Shown here piece by piece: positions 17,956 through 31,021 of a stretch of DNA of 64,000 nt (positions are counted from its first letter, which is position 1; the number at the start of each line of letters is the position of its first letter). A program made the translations under genes and the position numbers. The notes under the pieces are model-generated. The model was not told the origin of the DNA, did not search any database, and saw only the letters and a program-made list of their open reading frames with translations. Source of the DNA: Acidimicrobiia bacterium (lineage in GTDB: Bacteria > Acidobacteriota > Terriglobia > Bryobacterales > Bryobacteraceae). The DNA lies in the NCBI GenBank assembly GCA_016871315.1, contig VFZE01000017.1, forward strand, positions 1 to 64,000. Reading direction: 5' to 3'.

Positions 17956-20900
17956 ATGTTTTCTGTTTTGCGGCTCCTCTGCGCCGCGTTTGCTCTTGCC
18001 TCAGTGGCCGCTGCCGCCTCGCCCCACGTTGTTTTTGTCACCGGTGATGATGAGTACCGCTCGGAGTACTCGATGCCGGCTATTGCGCGCATTCTCGAAA
18101 CCCACCACGGTTTCCGTACCTCTATCGCCTACTCCCGCCCGACCCCGCAAACTCCCGACAACATCGAAGGCCTCGAGGCGCTCAGAACCGCCGACTTGGC
18201 GGTCTTCTATCTGCGCTGGCGGCAGCTGCCCGATTCCCAGATGCGGCTCATCTTGAACTATCTCGAGTCTGGCAAGCCATTGGCGGGTCTCCGCACCACA
18301 ACGCATTCGTTCCGCTATCCGGCCGGCCACGAGTTCGAACGCTGGAACGACGGGTTCGGCATCGAGGTATTCGGGCAAAAATGGTTCCGCCACCACGGCC
18401 ATCTTTCCACCACCGCCGTTTCGGCGGTCGCCGCGCGCAAGGCGCATCCGATTCTGCGCGGCGTCGAGCCCGGCTTCACGGCGCGCTCATGGCTCTATGA
18501 AGTGGAACCGCTGGCCGGCGACAGCCAGCCCTTGCTGGAGGGACGCGCGATCAATCCGCAAGGCAAGGACACCAGTCCGCAGCCGGTTGCCTGGACCAAG
18601 ACCTATCGCGGGGCGCGGGTCTTTTTCACGACCCTCGGCCACCCGGAGGATTTTCAATTGCTCTCGGCGAGGCGTCTTCTGATCAACGGCATTCTCTGGG
18701 CGCTTGGCGCGGAGATTCCAACCGATGGAGCGGCGGCCGATTTCGTGGGCGCCTATGAGCCGCCTGCCTCCGGAATCCCCCGGCCGGCCACAAAAAAGTC
18801 AGCCGACGCAGCCAAGGGCGGCGAGCGGGAGAACCGGCGAACAGAGCTGAACCTGCTCGCCAAGACCGATACTGCCAATGGCGAGAGCCGCCGCAACGAG
18901 AATATTCAATTCAACCTGATCGATAACAATGCCCTCAAGGAACTCAACCAGAGGATGGGCATCACGGCCACGATTGCTTCGGAGTTTCGCGCCGACCGTG
19001 GTTACTACGGCGTGGAGTACGGCAACCGGCCCACGGCTCCCATCCATCTGGGCTCCTCTTCCAACTCCGGCTTTCACGGCAGCCTTTTCTGGGGACATGA
19101 CAACTCCGTGTTCGCGGCGCGATCCTTCTTCCAAGTGGGCGGAGTCCGTCCGGCGGTGGAGAATCAATATGGCGCCGAACTGACGATGCGTCCCTGGCGG
19201 GGAGCCGCGCTCTCGCTCGATGCCAGTCAACAGTTCACCCGCGGCAACGTGAATGGAAACGTGCTGGTTCCGCTGGCCGGCGAGCGTACGCCGCGCACCA
19301 ATCATCAAGCGATCCGCCCCGTGCTCCTGCGATTCTTGAATGCTTATCCCGCCGAGCTGCCCAACCGCACCGACATCAACGAACGGGCGCTGAACACCAA
19401 CGCGCCGCAAGCCATCGATGACAGCAACCTCACCGGGCGGCTGGATCAAAGCGTCGGTTCTTCCAACGTAGTGAGCCTGCGCTACCAGTTCACCACGCAG
19501 CAGGTGGATGCGTTTCAGCTGGTGGCTGGACAGAATCCCGACACCACGACGCGCGCGCACGCCGCCGCCGTCACCTGGAGCCGGCAGTTCAGCCCTGCCA
19601 CCGTAGGGAACTTCTCGGCCGGTTTTGATCGCGTGACATCGCTGCTGGTCCCGGAGCCGAACGCCGTTGGTCAGGCGGTGAGCTTTGCGGGCGTCATTGA
19701 AAGGCTGGGGCCCAGCAGCTCTATCCCCATCGACAGGCGCCAGAACCGGTTCCGTTATTCGGCCGGTTTCGCACAAACACGCGGGAGACACAATCTGCAT
19801 GCAGGGTGGGAGGTGGCGCGCCGCCACGTGAATGGCAGCGAGGTGAGCTCGCACCGCGGCACCCTTACCTTCCGCAACGACTTCGGCCGCGACACGATGA
19901 CGAACTTTCTCACCGGCCAGCCGAGCCGGTTCTCGGGCGCCATTGGCCACATTCACCGTGGGTTCCGCGTTTGGGAGTGGAAGCTCTACCTCGGAGATAG
20001 CTTTCGCGCCACCCCGAATCTTACGCTGATCTATGGAGTGCGCTATGAGCCGTTCACACGCGCAGTAGAAGTGAATCAGCTCAACACCCTTCCTTACAGT
20101 TGCGACTGCAATAATCTCGCTCCTCGCTTCGGCTTCGCTTACAGACTTCCTTCCGGCTGGGGTACGCTGCGCGCCGCCTACGGCCTTCACTACGGCGAGC
20201 TGTTCGCGGTCACCTTTCAGCAGATACGGTACAATCCGCCCCACAACCGGAAGTTTGAAATCGTCGCTCCCGACCTGCTCGCCTCCATGGGCGCGTTGAA
20301 CATCCCGCTCGATCCCAACGCGCGCAGTACTCAATTCGAGCTGTCCCCCGGCTTGAAGGCTCCCTATTCTCACCAGTACAACTTCACCTGGGAACCATCG
20401 TTTTCCTCAAACTGGCGCCTGCAGCTTGGCTATGTCGGCAGCCGGTCTCACGGGCTGCTGATGATGTGGTACACCAACCGCGCCCAACCGGTGCCTGGCG
20501 TGCCGCAACTCACGTCCACGATCAATGACCGGCGGCCCGATTCGACCCGTTTCGACGTGCGCCGCATCCTGAACGGTTCCCGCGGGTACTTTGACGCGGG
20601 CCGCGTTTCCTTGATCCTGCCCAGGTGGCGCGGGCTGTCCATCGACGCTTCCTATTGGCTGTCGAAGGCGATCGACCTCGGTGCCGCTTACTCCAACACC
20701 GCCACCGGCGAAGATGGGCGCCAGACGCAAAGTCAGAGCGAGTTCCATGTGTGGAAGGAGATGAAAGGTCCCAGCAACTTCGATCAATCGCATGCTTTCC
20801 TGTGGCGCGCAGCTTACACGACACCGGCGCCGGCCTCGCGCGGCTGGCTGGCGCGGCTCGCCGGGAAATGGGACCTGTCCGCGATCACTCTGGTCAAAAC

Positions 20901-21330
20901 CGGGACGCCGTTCAGCGTGATTTCCGGCTCGGATGCTCCCGGCTTCGGCAATGTGGATGGCGACAACGGCGACCGCCCGCACCTTCTCAATCCATCGATT
21001 CTCGGCCGCACGATCGGTAATCCCGACACTTCGCTCGCCATGCTGCCGGTATCCGCCTTCGCTTTCGTGCTGCCAACGGAATTGCGCGGCAGCCTTGGTT
21101 CAAACACCTTCCGCCGGGCCGGCATCGGCAACGTCAACGCCTCCATCTCGCGCTCGTTTCCCATCGGCGGAGACCGCAAGCTGCTGTTCCGCGCCCAGTC
21201 GGTGAACTTCTTCAACACCCCGCAGTTTGCCGAACCCACACGCGAGCTGACCTCTCCGAGCTTTGGCTTCATCAACAACACACTCAACGACGGACGCAAC
21301 TTCCGCTTCCTGCTGCGGCTGAGTTTCTAG
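17956..21330 (+). CDS. ThuA-like domain fused to a TonB-dependent-receptor-type outer-membrane barrel
   Basis: 1124 residues. A signal peptide (~1-20) is followed by a ThuA-like domain (~22-255: HVVFVTGDDEYRS, TTTHSFRYPAGHEFE, VFFTTLGHPEDF), a charged linker (~260-300), then an Oar-like barrel that runs to a C-terminal LRLSF, the terminal aromatic typical of outer-membrane barrels. The segment LIDNNALKELN just before the barrel resembles acidobacterial TonB-dependent receptors, which usually start with a carboxypeptidase-regulatory-like domain; here a ThuA domain takes that place. No canonical TonB plug was recognised. Inferred role: outer-membrane uptake or binding of a glycan-derived ligand. 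The frame is continuous, so this is a true single ORF. Confidence 0.85.
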   Translation: MFSVLRLLCAAFALASVAAAASPHVVFVTGDDEYRSEYSMPAIARILETHHGFRTSIAYSRPTPQTPDNIEGLEALRTADLAVFYLRWRQLPDSQMRLILNYLESGKPLAGLRTTTHSFRYPAGHEFERWNDGFGIEVFGQKWFRHHGHLSTTAVSAVAARKAHPILRGVEPGFTARSWLYEVEPLAGDSQPLLEGRAINPQGKDTSPQPVAWTKTYRGARVFFTTLGHPEDFQLLSARRLLINGILWALGAEIPTDGAAADFVGAYEPPASGIPRPATKKSADAAKGGERENRRTELNLLAKTDTANGESRRNENIQFNLIDNNALKELNQRMGITATIASEFRADRGYYGVEYGNRPTAPIHLGSSSNSGFHGSLFWGHDNSVFAARSFFQVGGVRPAVENQYGAELTMRPWRGAALSLDASQQFTRGNVNGNVLVPLAGERTPRTNHQAIRPVLLRFLNAYPAELPNRTDINERALNTNAPQAIDDSNLTGRLDQSVGSSNVVSLRYQFTTQQVDAFQLVAGQNPDTTTRAHAAAVTWSRQFSPATVGNFSAGFDRVTSLLVPEPNAVGQAVSFAGVIERLGPSSSIPIDRRQNRFRYSAGFAQTRGRHNLHAGWEVARRHVNGSEVSSHRGTLTFRNDFGRDTMTNFLTGQPSRFSGAIGHIHRGFRVWEWKLYLGDSFRATPNLTLIYGVRYEPFTRAVEVNQLNTLPYSCDCNNLAPRFGFAYRLPSGWGTLRAAYGLHYGELFAVTFQQIRYNPPHNRKFEIVAPDLLASMGALNIPLDPNARSTQFELSPGLKAPYSHQYNFTWEPSFSSNWRLQLGYVGSRSHGLLMMWYTNRAQPVPGVPQLTSTINDRRPDSTRFDVRRILNGSRGYFDAGRVSLILPRWRGLSIDASYWLSKAIDLGAAYSNTATGEDGRQTQSQSEFHVWKEMKGPSNFDQSHAFLWRAAYTTPAPASRGWLARLAGKWDLSAITLVKTGTPFSVISGSDAPGFGNVDGDNGDRPHLLNPSILGRTIGNPDTSLAMLPVSAFAFVLPTELRGSLGSNTFRRAGIGNVNASISRSFPIGGDRKLLFRAQSVNFFNTPQFAEPTRELTSPSFGFINNTLNDGRNFRFLLRLSF

Positions 21331-21345
21331 AGGAAGCCGAGCGGG

Positions 21346-21351
21346 TACAAT
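21346..21351 (+). promoter_or_regulatory. Candidate -10 element (TACAAT) for the ABC exporter operon
   Basis: TACAAT lies 36 bases before the TTG start of the permease gene, in the 56-base gap after the ThuA-TonB gene. No good -35 is visible. Confidence 0.3.
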
Positions 21352-21386
21352 AGAGTCTTTGCCCGTTCGTCCAAGGAAACTCCCGC

Positions 21387-22481
21387 TTGCTAAATAAGCT
21401 CGTCATGGAAAACCTGAAGCACCGGCCCGTCCGCACTCTGCTCAGCGTCTGCGCCATCGCCGTGGAAGTGACCATGATTCTCACCCAGGTGGGCGTGAGC
21501 CGCGGCATGCTGGAGGACTCCCAGCGCCGGGCGCGCGGCGTAGGCGCCGACGTTTGGGTAAGGCCGCCGAACAGCTCCGTGCTCAGCTTCAGCTCAGCAA
21601 GCATGAATGAGAAGCTGGTGGAGTTTTTCGAGAAGCAGGCGGGCGTGGTGCTGGCCACCGGCAGCGTCTCCCACGGCATTGGCGGGATTGAGCAGATCAC
21701 GGGAATTGACCTGGAAAAATTCAGCAAGATGAGTGGCGGCTTCCGTTACATCGCCGGTGGACCGTTCCGCAATCCCGATGACATCCTCGTCGATGAGCGT
21801 TACGCCGACATCCACAAACTGTCGGTGGGGAGCAAGGTGAAGCTGGTCAACCGCGAATGGAACATCTGCGGCATTATCGAGCCCGGCAAACTGGCCCGCT
21901 TGCTGCTGCCTCTGCCGGTGGTGCAAGAGATGGCCGGCGCCACGGGCCGTGTATCGCAGATCTTTGTTAAGGTGGATCAGCCCGCGAATGCACAGCGTGT
22001 CATCGATGACCTGAAACAAAAGCTGCCGGATTACAAGATCTACTCGATCGAGGAGTTCACGTCGCTCTTCTCGGCCAGCAATGTTCCCGGTCTGCGCGCC
22101 TTCAACGGCGTTGTCATCACGGTCTCCGTGCTGGTGGGTTTCCTGGTCGTGTTTCTCTCCATGTACACGGCGGTGCTGGAACGTACGCGCGAAATCGGCA
22201 TTCTGAAATCGCTGGGCGCCTCGCGCGGCTATGTGCTCAGCCTGATGGTGCGCGAGACCTTCGTGCTCGCTTTGATCGGCACCGTGATTGGAATCCTGCT
22301 CACCTATGGAACCAGGGTGCTGGTGAACTTCTACGCCGGTCCGTCATTGACGCAGGTGATCGTCGCCGAATGGTGGCCTATCGCCGCGGCCATCGCTATC
22401 GGCGGCGCAATCCTCGGAACGCTCTATCCGGCGTGGAAGGCCGTCCAGCAGGATGCCCTGGAGGCGCTCAGCTATGAGTGA
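21387..22481 (+). CDS. FtsX/MacB-type ABC transporter permease
   Basis: 364 residues: one N-terminal membrane helix ([18 protein letters not shown]), a periplasmic domain (~45-235), then three C-terminal helices, the MacB/LolC/FtsX layout. [17 protein letters not shown] is the conserved cytoplasmic coupling segment. The start is TTG at 21387, supported by AAGGA about 9 bases upstream; ATG at 21405 is the alternative. The gene overlaps the ATPase gene by 8 bases. Such pairs work on lipoproteins, lipids or peptides by mechanotransmission; the substrate is unknown. Confidence 0.9.
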   Translation: MLNKLVMENLKHRPVRTLLSVCAIAVEVTMILTQVGVSRGMLEDSQRRARGVGADVWVRPPNSSVLSFSSASMNEKLVEFFEKQAGVVLATGSVSHGIGGIEQITGIDLEKFSKMSGGFRYIAGGPFRNPDDILVDERYADIHKLSVGSKVKLVNREWNICGIIEPGKLARLLLPLPVVQEMAGATGRVSQIFVKVDQPANAQRVIDDLKQKLPDYKIYSIEEFTSLFSASNVPGLRAFNGVVITVSVLVGFLVVFLSMYTAVLERTREIGILKSLGASRGYVLSLMVRETFVLALIGTVIGILLTYGTRVLVNFYAGPSLTQVIVAEWWPIAAAIAIGGAILGTLYPAWKAVQQDALEALSYE

Positions 22482-23151
22482 GCCCGTCATCATCCGCGTC
22501 AGCGGGTTGCGCAAGGTGTACCGCGCCGGGCAAGTAGATGTCCAAGCACTACGCGGGGTGGACCTGAGTATAAACCGCGGCGAATTCGTTTCCATCGTTG
22601 GTCCATCCGGCTCCGGCAAATCGACGCTGTTTCATGTCGTGGGAGGGCTGACGCCGCCCACATCGGGCTCAGTGGAGATCGACGGCGTGGATCTTGCCAA
22701 GATGGGGGAAACCGGTCGCACTAATATGCGCAAGACAAAAATCGGTTTTGTCTTCCAGAAGTACAACTTGTTGCCGACTCTGAGCGCCGGCGACAACATC
22801 GCCATCGCGCGGCACATTGCCGGCAAGGCCGATAACAGCGATGCGTGGTTCCTTGAGGCGTTGAAACTCCTCGGCATTGAGCGCAGGCTGGATCATAAGC
22901 CGCGCGCCATGTCGGGCGGCGAGCAGCAGCGCGTCGCCATTGCGCGTGCCATCGTGACTCACCCGGCGATCCTGCTGGCCGATGAGCCGACGGGCAACCT
23001 GGACACCCAGAACTCGCAAGCCGTGCTCGCCCTGCTCCGAGAACTGAACCACAAGCTGGGCCAGACCATTCTGATGATCACGCACAATCCGGAGGCGGCC
23101 GCTTTTGCCGACCGCATTGTCAGCATGCGCGACGGCAGGATCGTCAATTGA
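22474..23151 (+). CDS. ABC transporter ATP-binding protein (LolD/MacB type)
   Basis: 225 residues with Walker [11 protein letters not shown]-loop ([12 protein letters not shown]), signature [14 protein letters not shown], Walker [13 protein letters not shown] and switch His in MITHN. The NLLPT and DEPTGNLD wording is typical of the LolD/MacB/FtsE group. ATG at 22474 overlaps the permease gene by 8 bases; together they form the complete exporter. The slightly longer frame start at 22453 is less likely because it lies deeper in the permease gene. Confidence 0.93.
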   Translation: MSEPVIIRVSGLRKVYRAGQVDVQALRGVDLSINRGEFVSIVGPSGSGKSTLFHVVGGLTPPTSGSVEIDGVDLAKMGETGRTNMRKTKIGFVFQKYNLLPTLSAGDNIAIARHIAGKADNSDAWFLEALKLLGIERRLDHKPRAMSGGEQQRVAIARAIVTHPAILLADEPTGNLDTQNSQAVLALLRELNHKLGQTILMITHNPEAAAFADRIVSMRDGRIVN

Positions 23152-23164
23152 TAGGCTGTCCTCC

Positions 23165-23635
23165 ATGGAGAAGCTCCGGTTCCGGCTGGCCGATCCCGCC
23201 GAGTATCCCGCTCTGCGCAATCTGATCCTCGAAAGCTTCGCGCCGATTACCTGGTTCCGGCAGCTCGATGAGCAGTTCGGGCCGCTCAACGGGCTTGACT
23301 GGCGCGCACGCTGGCAACGCCGCCTGGACGATGTCTTCCGCACGCAAATCATCCTGGTGGGCGAATCGGGAGGAGTCATCCTCGCTGCCGCCACCGGGAC
23401 CGCCGATGTGGCATCCAGCCTCGGCTTTATTGATCTCCTTGCCGTCGATATCCGCCATCAGGGCGGAGGGATCGGCCGCCAGATGCTGGAGGGAATGCTT
23501 GCCCATTTCCGCTCGCTTGGCATGGAGCATGCCAACCTGGAATGCCTGTCCGGCAACGAGCGTGCCAACAGGCTTTACTTGAGCGCGGGCTGGACGCTGG
23601 TCACCAGCTCGCACAAGTGGTTTATTCGGCTTTAA
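23165..23635 (+). CDS. GNAT-family N-acetyltransferase
   Basis: 156 residues with the GNAT fold order: [17 protein letters not shown] is the acetyl-CoA pyrophosphate-binding loop (Q/RxxGxG/A) and [13 protein letters not shown] the C-terminal beta-bulge motif. The acceptor (small molecule or protein) cannot be inferred. ATG at 23165 is used because the longer frame overlaps the ATPase gene. Its stop overlaps the convergent enolase-superfamily gene: the bases TTAA at 23632-23635 supply both stop codons. Confidence 0.85.
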   Translation: MEKLRFRLADPAEYPALRNLILESFAPITWFRQLDEQFGPLNGLDWRARWQRRLDDVFRTQIILVGESGGVILAAATGTADVASSLGFIDLLAVDIRHQGGGIGRQMLEGMLAHFRSLGMEHANLECLSGNERANRLYLSAGWTLVTSSHKWFIRL

Positions 23636-25050
23636 GCAACCGCGCTCAGGCCGGGCTTGTTCAGCTGGCCCGTCCGCATAACGCCATCCCGGACATCAAA
23701 AATACCAGGGAACTTTGGGTCCCAGCCCTTGTTGGCCGCGGGAACATACTGCCGCGAGTTGGCCTCGATTGCCGCCACCCCGGGCACATGCGCCGCCAGG
23801 CCCGCGGAATGGATCAGGGAGGCTCCCGGGCAAGTGAGATCCTGCACGCAGAGGAACATCTTGTACTTTTGCGCGGCGGCGGCCATGAGCAATGCCTGCG
23901 CTTGGCCCTTGCATGCCTTGAGCGCCGCGCCCGTGTAGCCCATCTCGCGGGAATACAGCAGCGATTCCAGTTCGGTGAGGGATTCGTCGATCACTACTGG
24001 GCGCAGCTTGGACGCCTCGTGCATCACATTGGCGCGGTCAGCCTTCAGGTCGCGCTTGGTCGGCTGCTCGATGTACTGGATGCGCTCAAAGCCGGCCTTG
24101 GTCTTCTCGCGCACCTGGCGGATGAAGCCGAGCAGATAATCGACGTTCGGGCACTTCTCGTTGAAGTCGGTCGAATAGTACCACTGCTTCACTCCACGTT
24201 TGGACTGCGTCTCTTCCGCGGCGCGGTCCACAGCCACTACGCGATCTACGTCCCACTTCAAATCCTCGCCGTTGAGCTTGATCTTGATATGCGTCAGGCC
24301 GCTGTAGTTGATCCACTCCGGCAGCGTTTCCGGCAGGCCGTCGTTGATGCGCTTGCGGATGTCGGAGGCGGTGATCGGATCGACGGCGCCCACCAGGTGA
24401 TAGAGCGGCATTCGCGGCTTGGGCGTCTTCAGCACGTACTTTTCCAGGTGCTCGCCCTTGAAGTCCTTGCCCAGGTAATGAGACAGGTCATTGGCCATCA
24501 AGTCAGGACCGTATGTCTGGTACGTGCTCCGGCCGTGGAGTTTCCCGAAGGCGTCCGCCACCGCGGCGTCAAACGGGCTGGCCACGACCAGGGTCGCGAG
24601 TTTGGGGATCGGTTGGGAAAGTTTCGTTGCGCGCGTGACTTCATCGGCCGCCTTGAGGTACAGATGCTCCAAAGCCACGTTCAAGTCGACGGGATGCCCG
24701 TATTCCTTGTGCGCCGCGGTGATCTTCTGGATTCGCGTGGCAAGTTGCTTCATCGCTTCCAGCGTCTGGCTGTAGTTGAGCACGCGCGACGGAAAGGCCC
24801 ATACGTTGCCGAGCGGCATAGAGCCGAATCCCTTGGCTGCCTTCCCGCTTGCCGTCTTCACCCTGACGTGCACGTTCAGAATGGTGACGCGGTCCACTTC
24901 CGTGCCGCCGAACTTGATCGGCGTGCGGTACAGGTAGTCTTCGTACTCGTGACGGACTTCGTCGATACGGACGTCTGTGGACTTGCCGGCTCCGCGCAGA
25001 ATCGCGGGCGCTGCGATGGCAGTGGTGAGAAAACTTCTTCTTGTCAGCAC
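23632..25050 (-). CDS. Tat-exported enolase-superfamily protein (mandelate-racemase-like)
   Basis: 472 residues, GTG start at 25050 giving a twin-arginine signal ([16 protein letters not shown]). The barrel carries enolase-superfamily landmarks: IKIKLNG with a KxK-like base, YSTDFNEKC (first metal ligand strand), YIEQPT, VVIDES and LKACKGQ. Relatives act on acid sugars or dipeptides by proton abstraction alpha to a carboxylate. Tat export of such an enzyme is unusual, although common among Bryobacterales-type genomes as I recall. Substrate unknown. Confidence 0.8.
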   Translation of the reverse strand: MLTRRSFLTTAIAAPAILRGAGKSTDVRIDEVRHEYEDYLYRTPIKFGGTEVDRVTILNVHVRVKTASGKAAKGFGSMPLGNVWAFPSRVLNYSQTLEAMKQLATRIQKITAAHKEYGHPVDLNVALEHLYLKAADEVTRATKLSQPIPKLATLVVASPFDAAVADAFGKLHGRSTYQTYGPDLMANDLSHYLGKDFKGEHLEKYVLKTPKPRMPLYHLVGAVDPITASDIRKRINDGLPETLPEWINYSGLTHIKIKLNGEDLKWDVDRVVAVDRAAEETQSKRGVKQWYYSTDFNEKCPNVDYLLGFIRQVREKTKAGFERIQYIEQPTKRDLKADRANVMHEASKLRPVVIDESLTELESLLYSREMGYTGAALKACKGQAQALLMAAAAQKYKMFLCVQDLTCPGASLIHSAGLAAHVPGVAAIEANSRQYVPAANKGWDPKFPGIFDVRDGVMRTGQLNKPGLSAVA

Positions 25051-25054
25051 ACGG

Positions 25055-28610
<3,556 letters not shown>

Positions 28611-28620
28611 CAGATTCCAC

Positions 28621-30027
28621 ATGAGCTTTATCCACGACGATTTTCTATTAATGGGCCGCTCCGCCCGGCGCCTCTACCACACCTTCGCCAAGGACGAACC
28701 CATCCTTGACTATCACTGCCACCTGCCCCCGAAGGACCTTGCCGAAAACCGCCGCTTCGCCAACCTGTTTGAGATTTGGCTGGAGGGAGACCACTACAAA
28801 TGGCGCGCGATGCGCGCCAACGGCGTCTCCGAACAGTACTGCACCGGAGAAGCCGCGCCGTACGAAAAATTTCTCGCCTGGGCGCGAACCGTTCCACACA
28901 CTCTACGCAATCCGCTGTACCACTGGACGCACCTGGAGCTGAAGCGCTACTTCGGTATCGACGAACTGCTCAACGAATCCAACGCCAAATCGGTCTGGAG
29001 CCGCGCCAACGAGCAGCTGGCCGGTGAGGATCTGCGGACCCAAGGCATCCTGTCGAAGTTCCGCGTCAAGGCGGTCTGCACCACCGACGACCCGACCGAC
29101 GATCTTGCTCACCATAAGGCCATCGCCGCTAGCGGGATTTCCACGCGCGTCTATCCCGCTTACCGGCCCGACAAGGCTCTGAATGTCCACCTGCCGATGG
29201 CTTTCAACGTGTGGGTGGACCGGCTAGCCGCGGTTAGCAACACTCACATCGGCAGTCTGAACGATTTCCTCGATGCCCTCCGCAAGCGGCACGACGATTT
29301 TCACGCCATCGGCGCGCGCCTTTCCGACCACGGGCTCAATCATTGTTTTGGCGAGCTGTGCACGGAATCGGAAGCCGCCGCGATTTTTTCGCGAGCCCGT
29401 TCCGGACACGCCGCCTCGGCTGAGGAGCACGCCGCGTTTGCGTCTTTCCTGATGCTGTACTTCGGCCGCCTGGACGCGGAAAAAGGCTGGACCAAGCAAC
29501 TGCATTTAGGCGCCCTGCGCAACGCCAACACACGCATGATCCGCCGCGTTGGGCCGGATACCGGTTTCGACTCCATCGGCGACTGGCCGCAGGCACAGGC
29601 GCTGTGCGCCTTCCTGGACAGGTTGGAGCAGGAAAATGCACTGCCGAAGACGATCCTCTACAACAACAACCCGATCGACAATTACGTCTTCGCGACCATG
29701 ATCGGCAATTTCCAGGACGGCAGAACGCCGGGCAAGATCCAGTTCGGCAGTGGCTGGTGGTTCCTGGATCAGAAGGAGGCGATGGAGTGGCAGATCAACG
29801 CGCTCTCCAATACTGGCCTGCTCTCCCGCTTCATCGGCATGCTGACCGATTCACGCTCCTTCATGTCCTATCCGCGGCACGAGTATTTCCGCCGCACGCT
29901 GTGCAACCTGGTGGGGGAGGACATTGATCAAGGCCTGATCCCGGATCAGGACGAGCGAGTAGGGCCCATGATCCGCAACATCTGCTTCGGCAACGCCCGC
30001 GACTACCTGGGCTTGGAGCTTGGATAA
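28621..30027 (+). CDS. uxaC: Uronate (glucuronate/galacturonate) isomerase
   Basis: 468 residues, the standard UxaC length. It converts D-glucuronate to D-fructuronate and D-galacturonate to D-tagaturonate, the first step of hexuronate breakdown. DYHCHLPP carries the N-terminal metal-binding histidines; other conserved segments are CTTDDPTDD, YFGRLDAEKGWTKQLHLG and MLTDSRSF. The other ux genes (uxaA/B, uxuA/B, kdgK) are absent nearby, but a decayed GH28 pectinase at 57.8 kb fits a pectin-related lifestyle. The end overlaps the next gene by 8 bases. Confidence 0.95.
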   Translation: MSFIHDDFLLMGRSARRLYHTFAKDEPILDYHCHLPPKDLAENRRFANLFEIWLEGDHYKWRAMRANGVSEQYCTGEAAPYEKFLAWARTVPHTLRNPLYHWTHLELKRYFGIDELLNESNAKSVWSRANEQLAGEDLRTQGILSKFRVKAVCTTDDPTDDLAHHKAIAASGISTRVYPAYRPDKALNVHLPMAFNVWVDRLAAVSNTHIGSLNDFLDALRKRHDDFHAIGARLSDHGLNHCFGELCTESEAAAIFSRARSGHAASAEEHAAFASFLMLYFGRLDAEKGWTKQLHLGALRNANTRMIRRVGPDTGFDSIGDWPQAQALCAFLDRLEQENALPKTILYNNNPIDNYVFATMIGNFQDGRTPGKIQFGSGWWFLDQKEAMEWQINALSNTGLLSRFIGMLTDSRSFMSYPRHEYFRRTLCNLVGEDIDQGLIPDQDERVGPMIRNICFGNARDYLGLELG

Positions 30028-31018
30028 CCTCACCCACACCCTCACCGGACTGATGCTGGCCCGCGCGGGCCTAGCGCGGCTAACTCCGGGCGCCACCGCG
30101 ATTGCCATCCTCGCGGCTAACCTCCCCGACATCGACGCCGTATCGGCGGTGCATGGTTCGGCAGTTTATCTGGAACATCATCGCGGCCCGACGCACGGCC
30201 TGCTTTTGATTCCCGCGATGGCGCTGCTGCCGGTGGCCGTCGTGTGGCCGTTTGTAAGGAGCCGCCTGCAATGGAGAGGCGCGTATGGCGTATCGGTGAT
30301 TGCGCTGCTGAGCCATCTGCTGATGGACTGGACCAACATCTACGGGATTCGTCTGCTGGCGCCTTACTCGGAGCGCTGGTACCGGCTTGACATCACCTCC
30401 GTCGTCGATCCCTGGATCTTGCTTGTGCTGATTGTTTGCTCGCTGTGGCCGCTGCTGTCCCGGCTTGTCTCGGGCGAAATCGGTGCCCGCACACGGCCTG
30501 GTTACGGGCTGGCCCGATTCGCGCTGGCCTTGATTTTGCTCTATGAAGGCGGCCGCTTTCTGATTCATCAACGCGCCGTGGAAACGCTGGAAGCGCGCAT
30601 GCACGCGGGCCGCCTTCCGTTTCGCGTTGCCGCGTTTCCGCACCTCGCCAATCCTTTGCGCTGGACGGGACTGGCCGAAATCGACACAGCCTACGTTCTG
30701 CACGATGTGAGACTGAGTGGAGCATTTGATCCCGACGCAGGCCGGGTTTTTTATAAAACGGCGCATTCGCCGCAACTGGAGGCGGCGAAGAATACGGCCG
30801 CGTTTCGCTCCTTCTTGCTCTTCTCGCAATTCCCGCTCTGGCGCGTATTGCCTGTCGCCGAGCCGCAAGGAGGTCATCAAGTGGAGGCTAGCGATTTGCG
30901 GTTCGGGTTGCCTGGGGAGGGCCGCTTTGCGGCGGTATGCATTCTGGACACGGACGGCATGCCACTTCGCAGCTGGTTTCAGTTCGGCCCGCCGGGTCTT
31001 CCGCCGCGGCCGCGGTGA
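30020..31018 (+). CDS. Membrane-bound metal-dependent hydrolase (YdjM/DUF457-like)
   Basis: 332 residues, TTG start overlapping uxaC by 8 bases. N-terminal DNLTHTLTGLMLA, NLPDIDA, HHRGPTHGLL and HLLMDWTN are the histidine/aspartate motifs of the inner-membrane YdjM/DUF457 metal-dependent hydrolase family. About five membrane helices cover residues ~15-175, followed by a soluble ~150-residue C-terminal domain. Substrate unknown. It ends 3 bases from the convergent acyl-CoA ligase gene. Confidence 0.85.
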   Translation: MDNLTHTLTGLMLARAGLARLTPGATAIAILAANLPDIDAVSAVHGSAVYLEHHRGPTHGLLLIPAMALLPVAVVWPFVRSRLQWRGAYGVSVIALLSHLLMDWTNIYGIRLLAPYSERWYRLDITSVVDPWILLVLIVCSLWPLLSRLVSGEIGARTRPGYGLARFALALILLYEGGRFLIHQRAVETLEARMHAGRLPFRVAAFPHLANPLRWTGLAEIDTAYVLHDVRLSGAFDPDAGRVFYKTAHSPQLEAAKNTAAFRSFLLFSQFPLWRVLPVAEPQGGHQVEASDLRFGLPGEGRFAAVCILDTDGMPLRSWFQFGPPGLPPRPR

Positions 31019-31021
31019 AGC

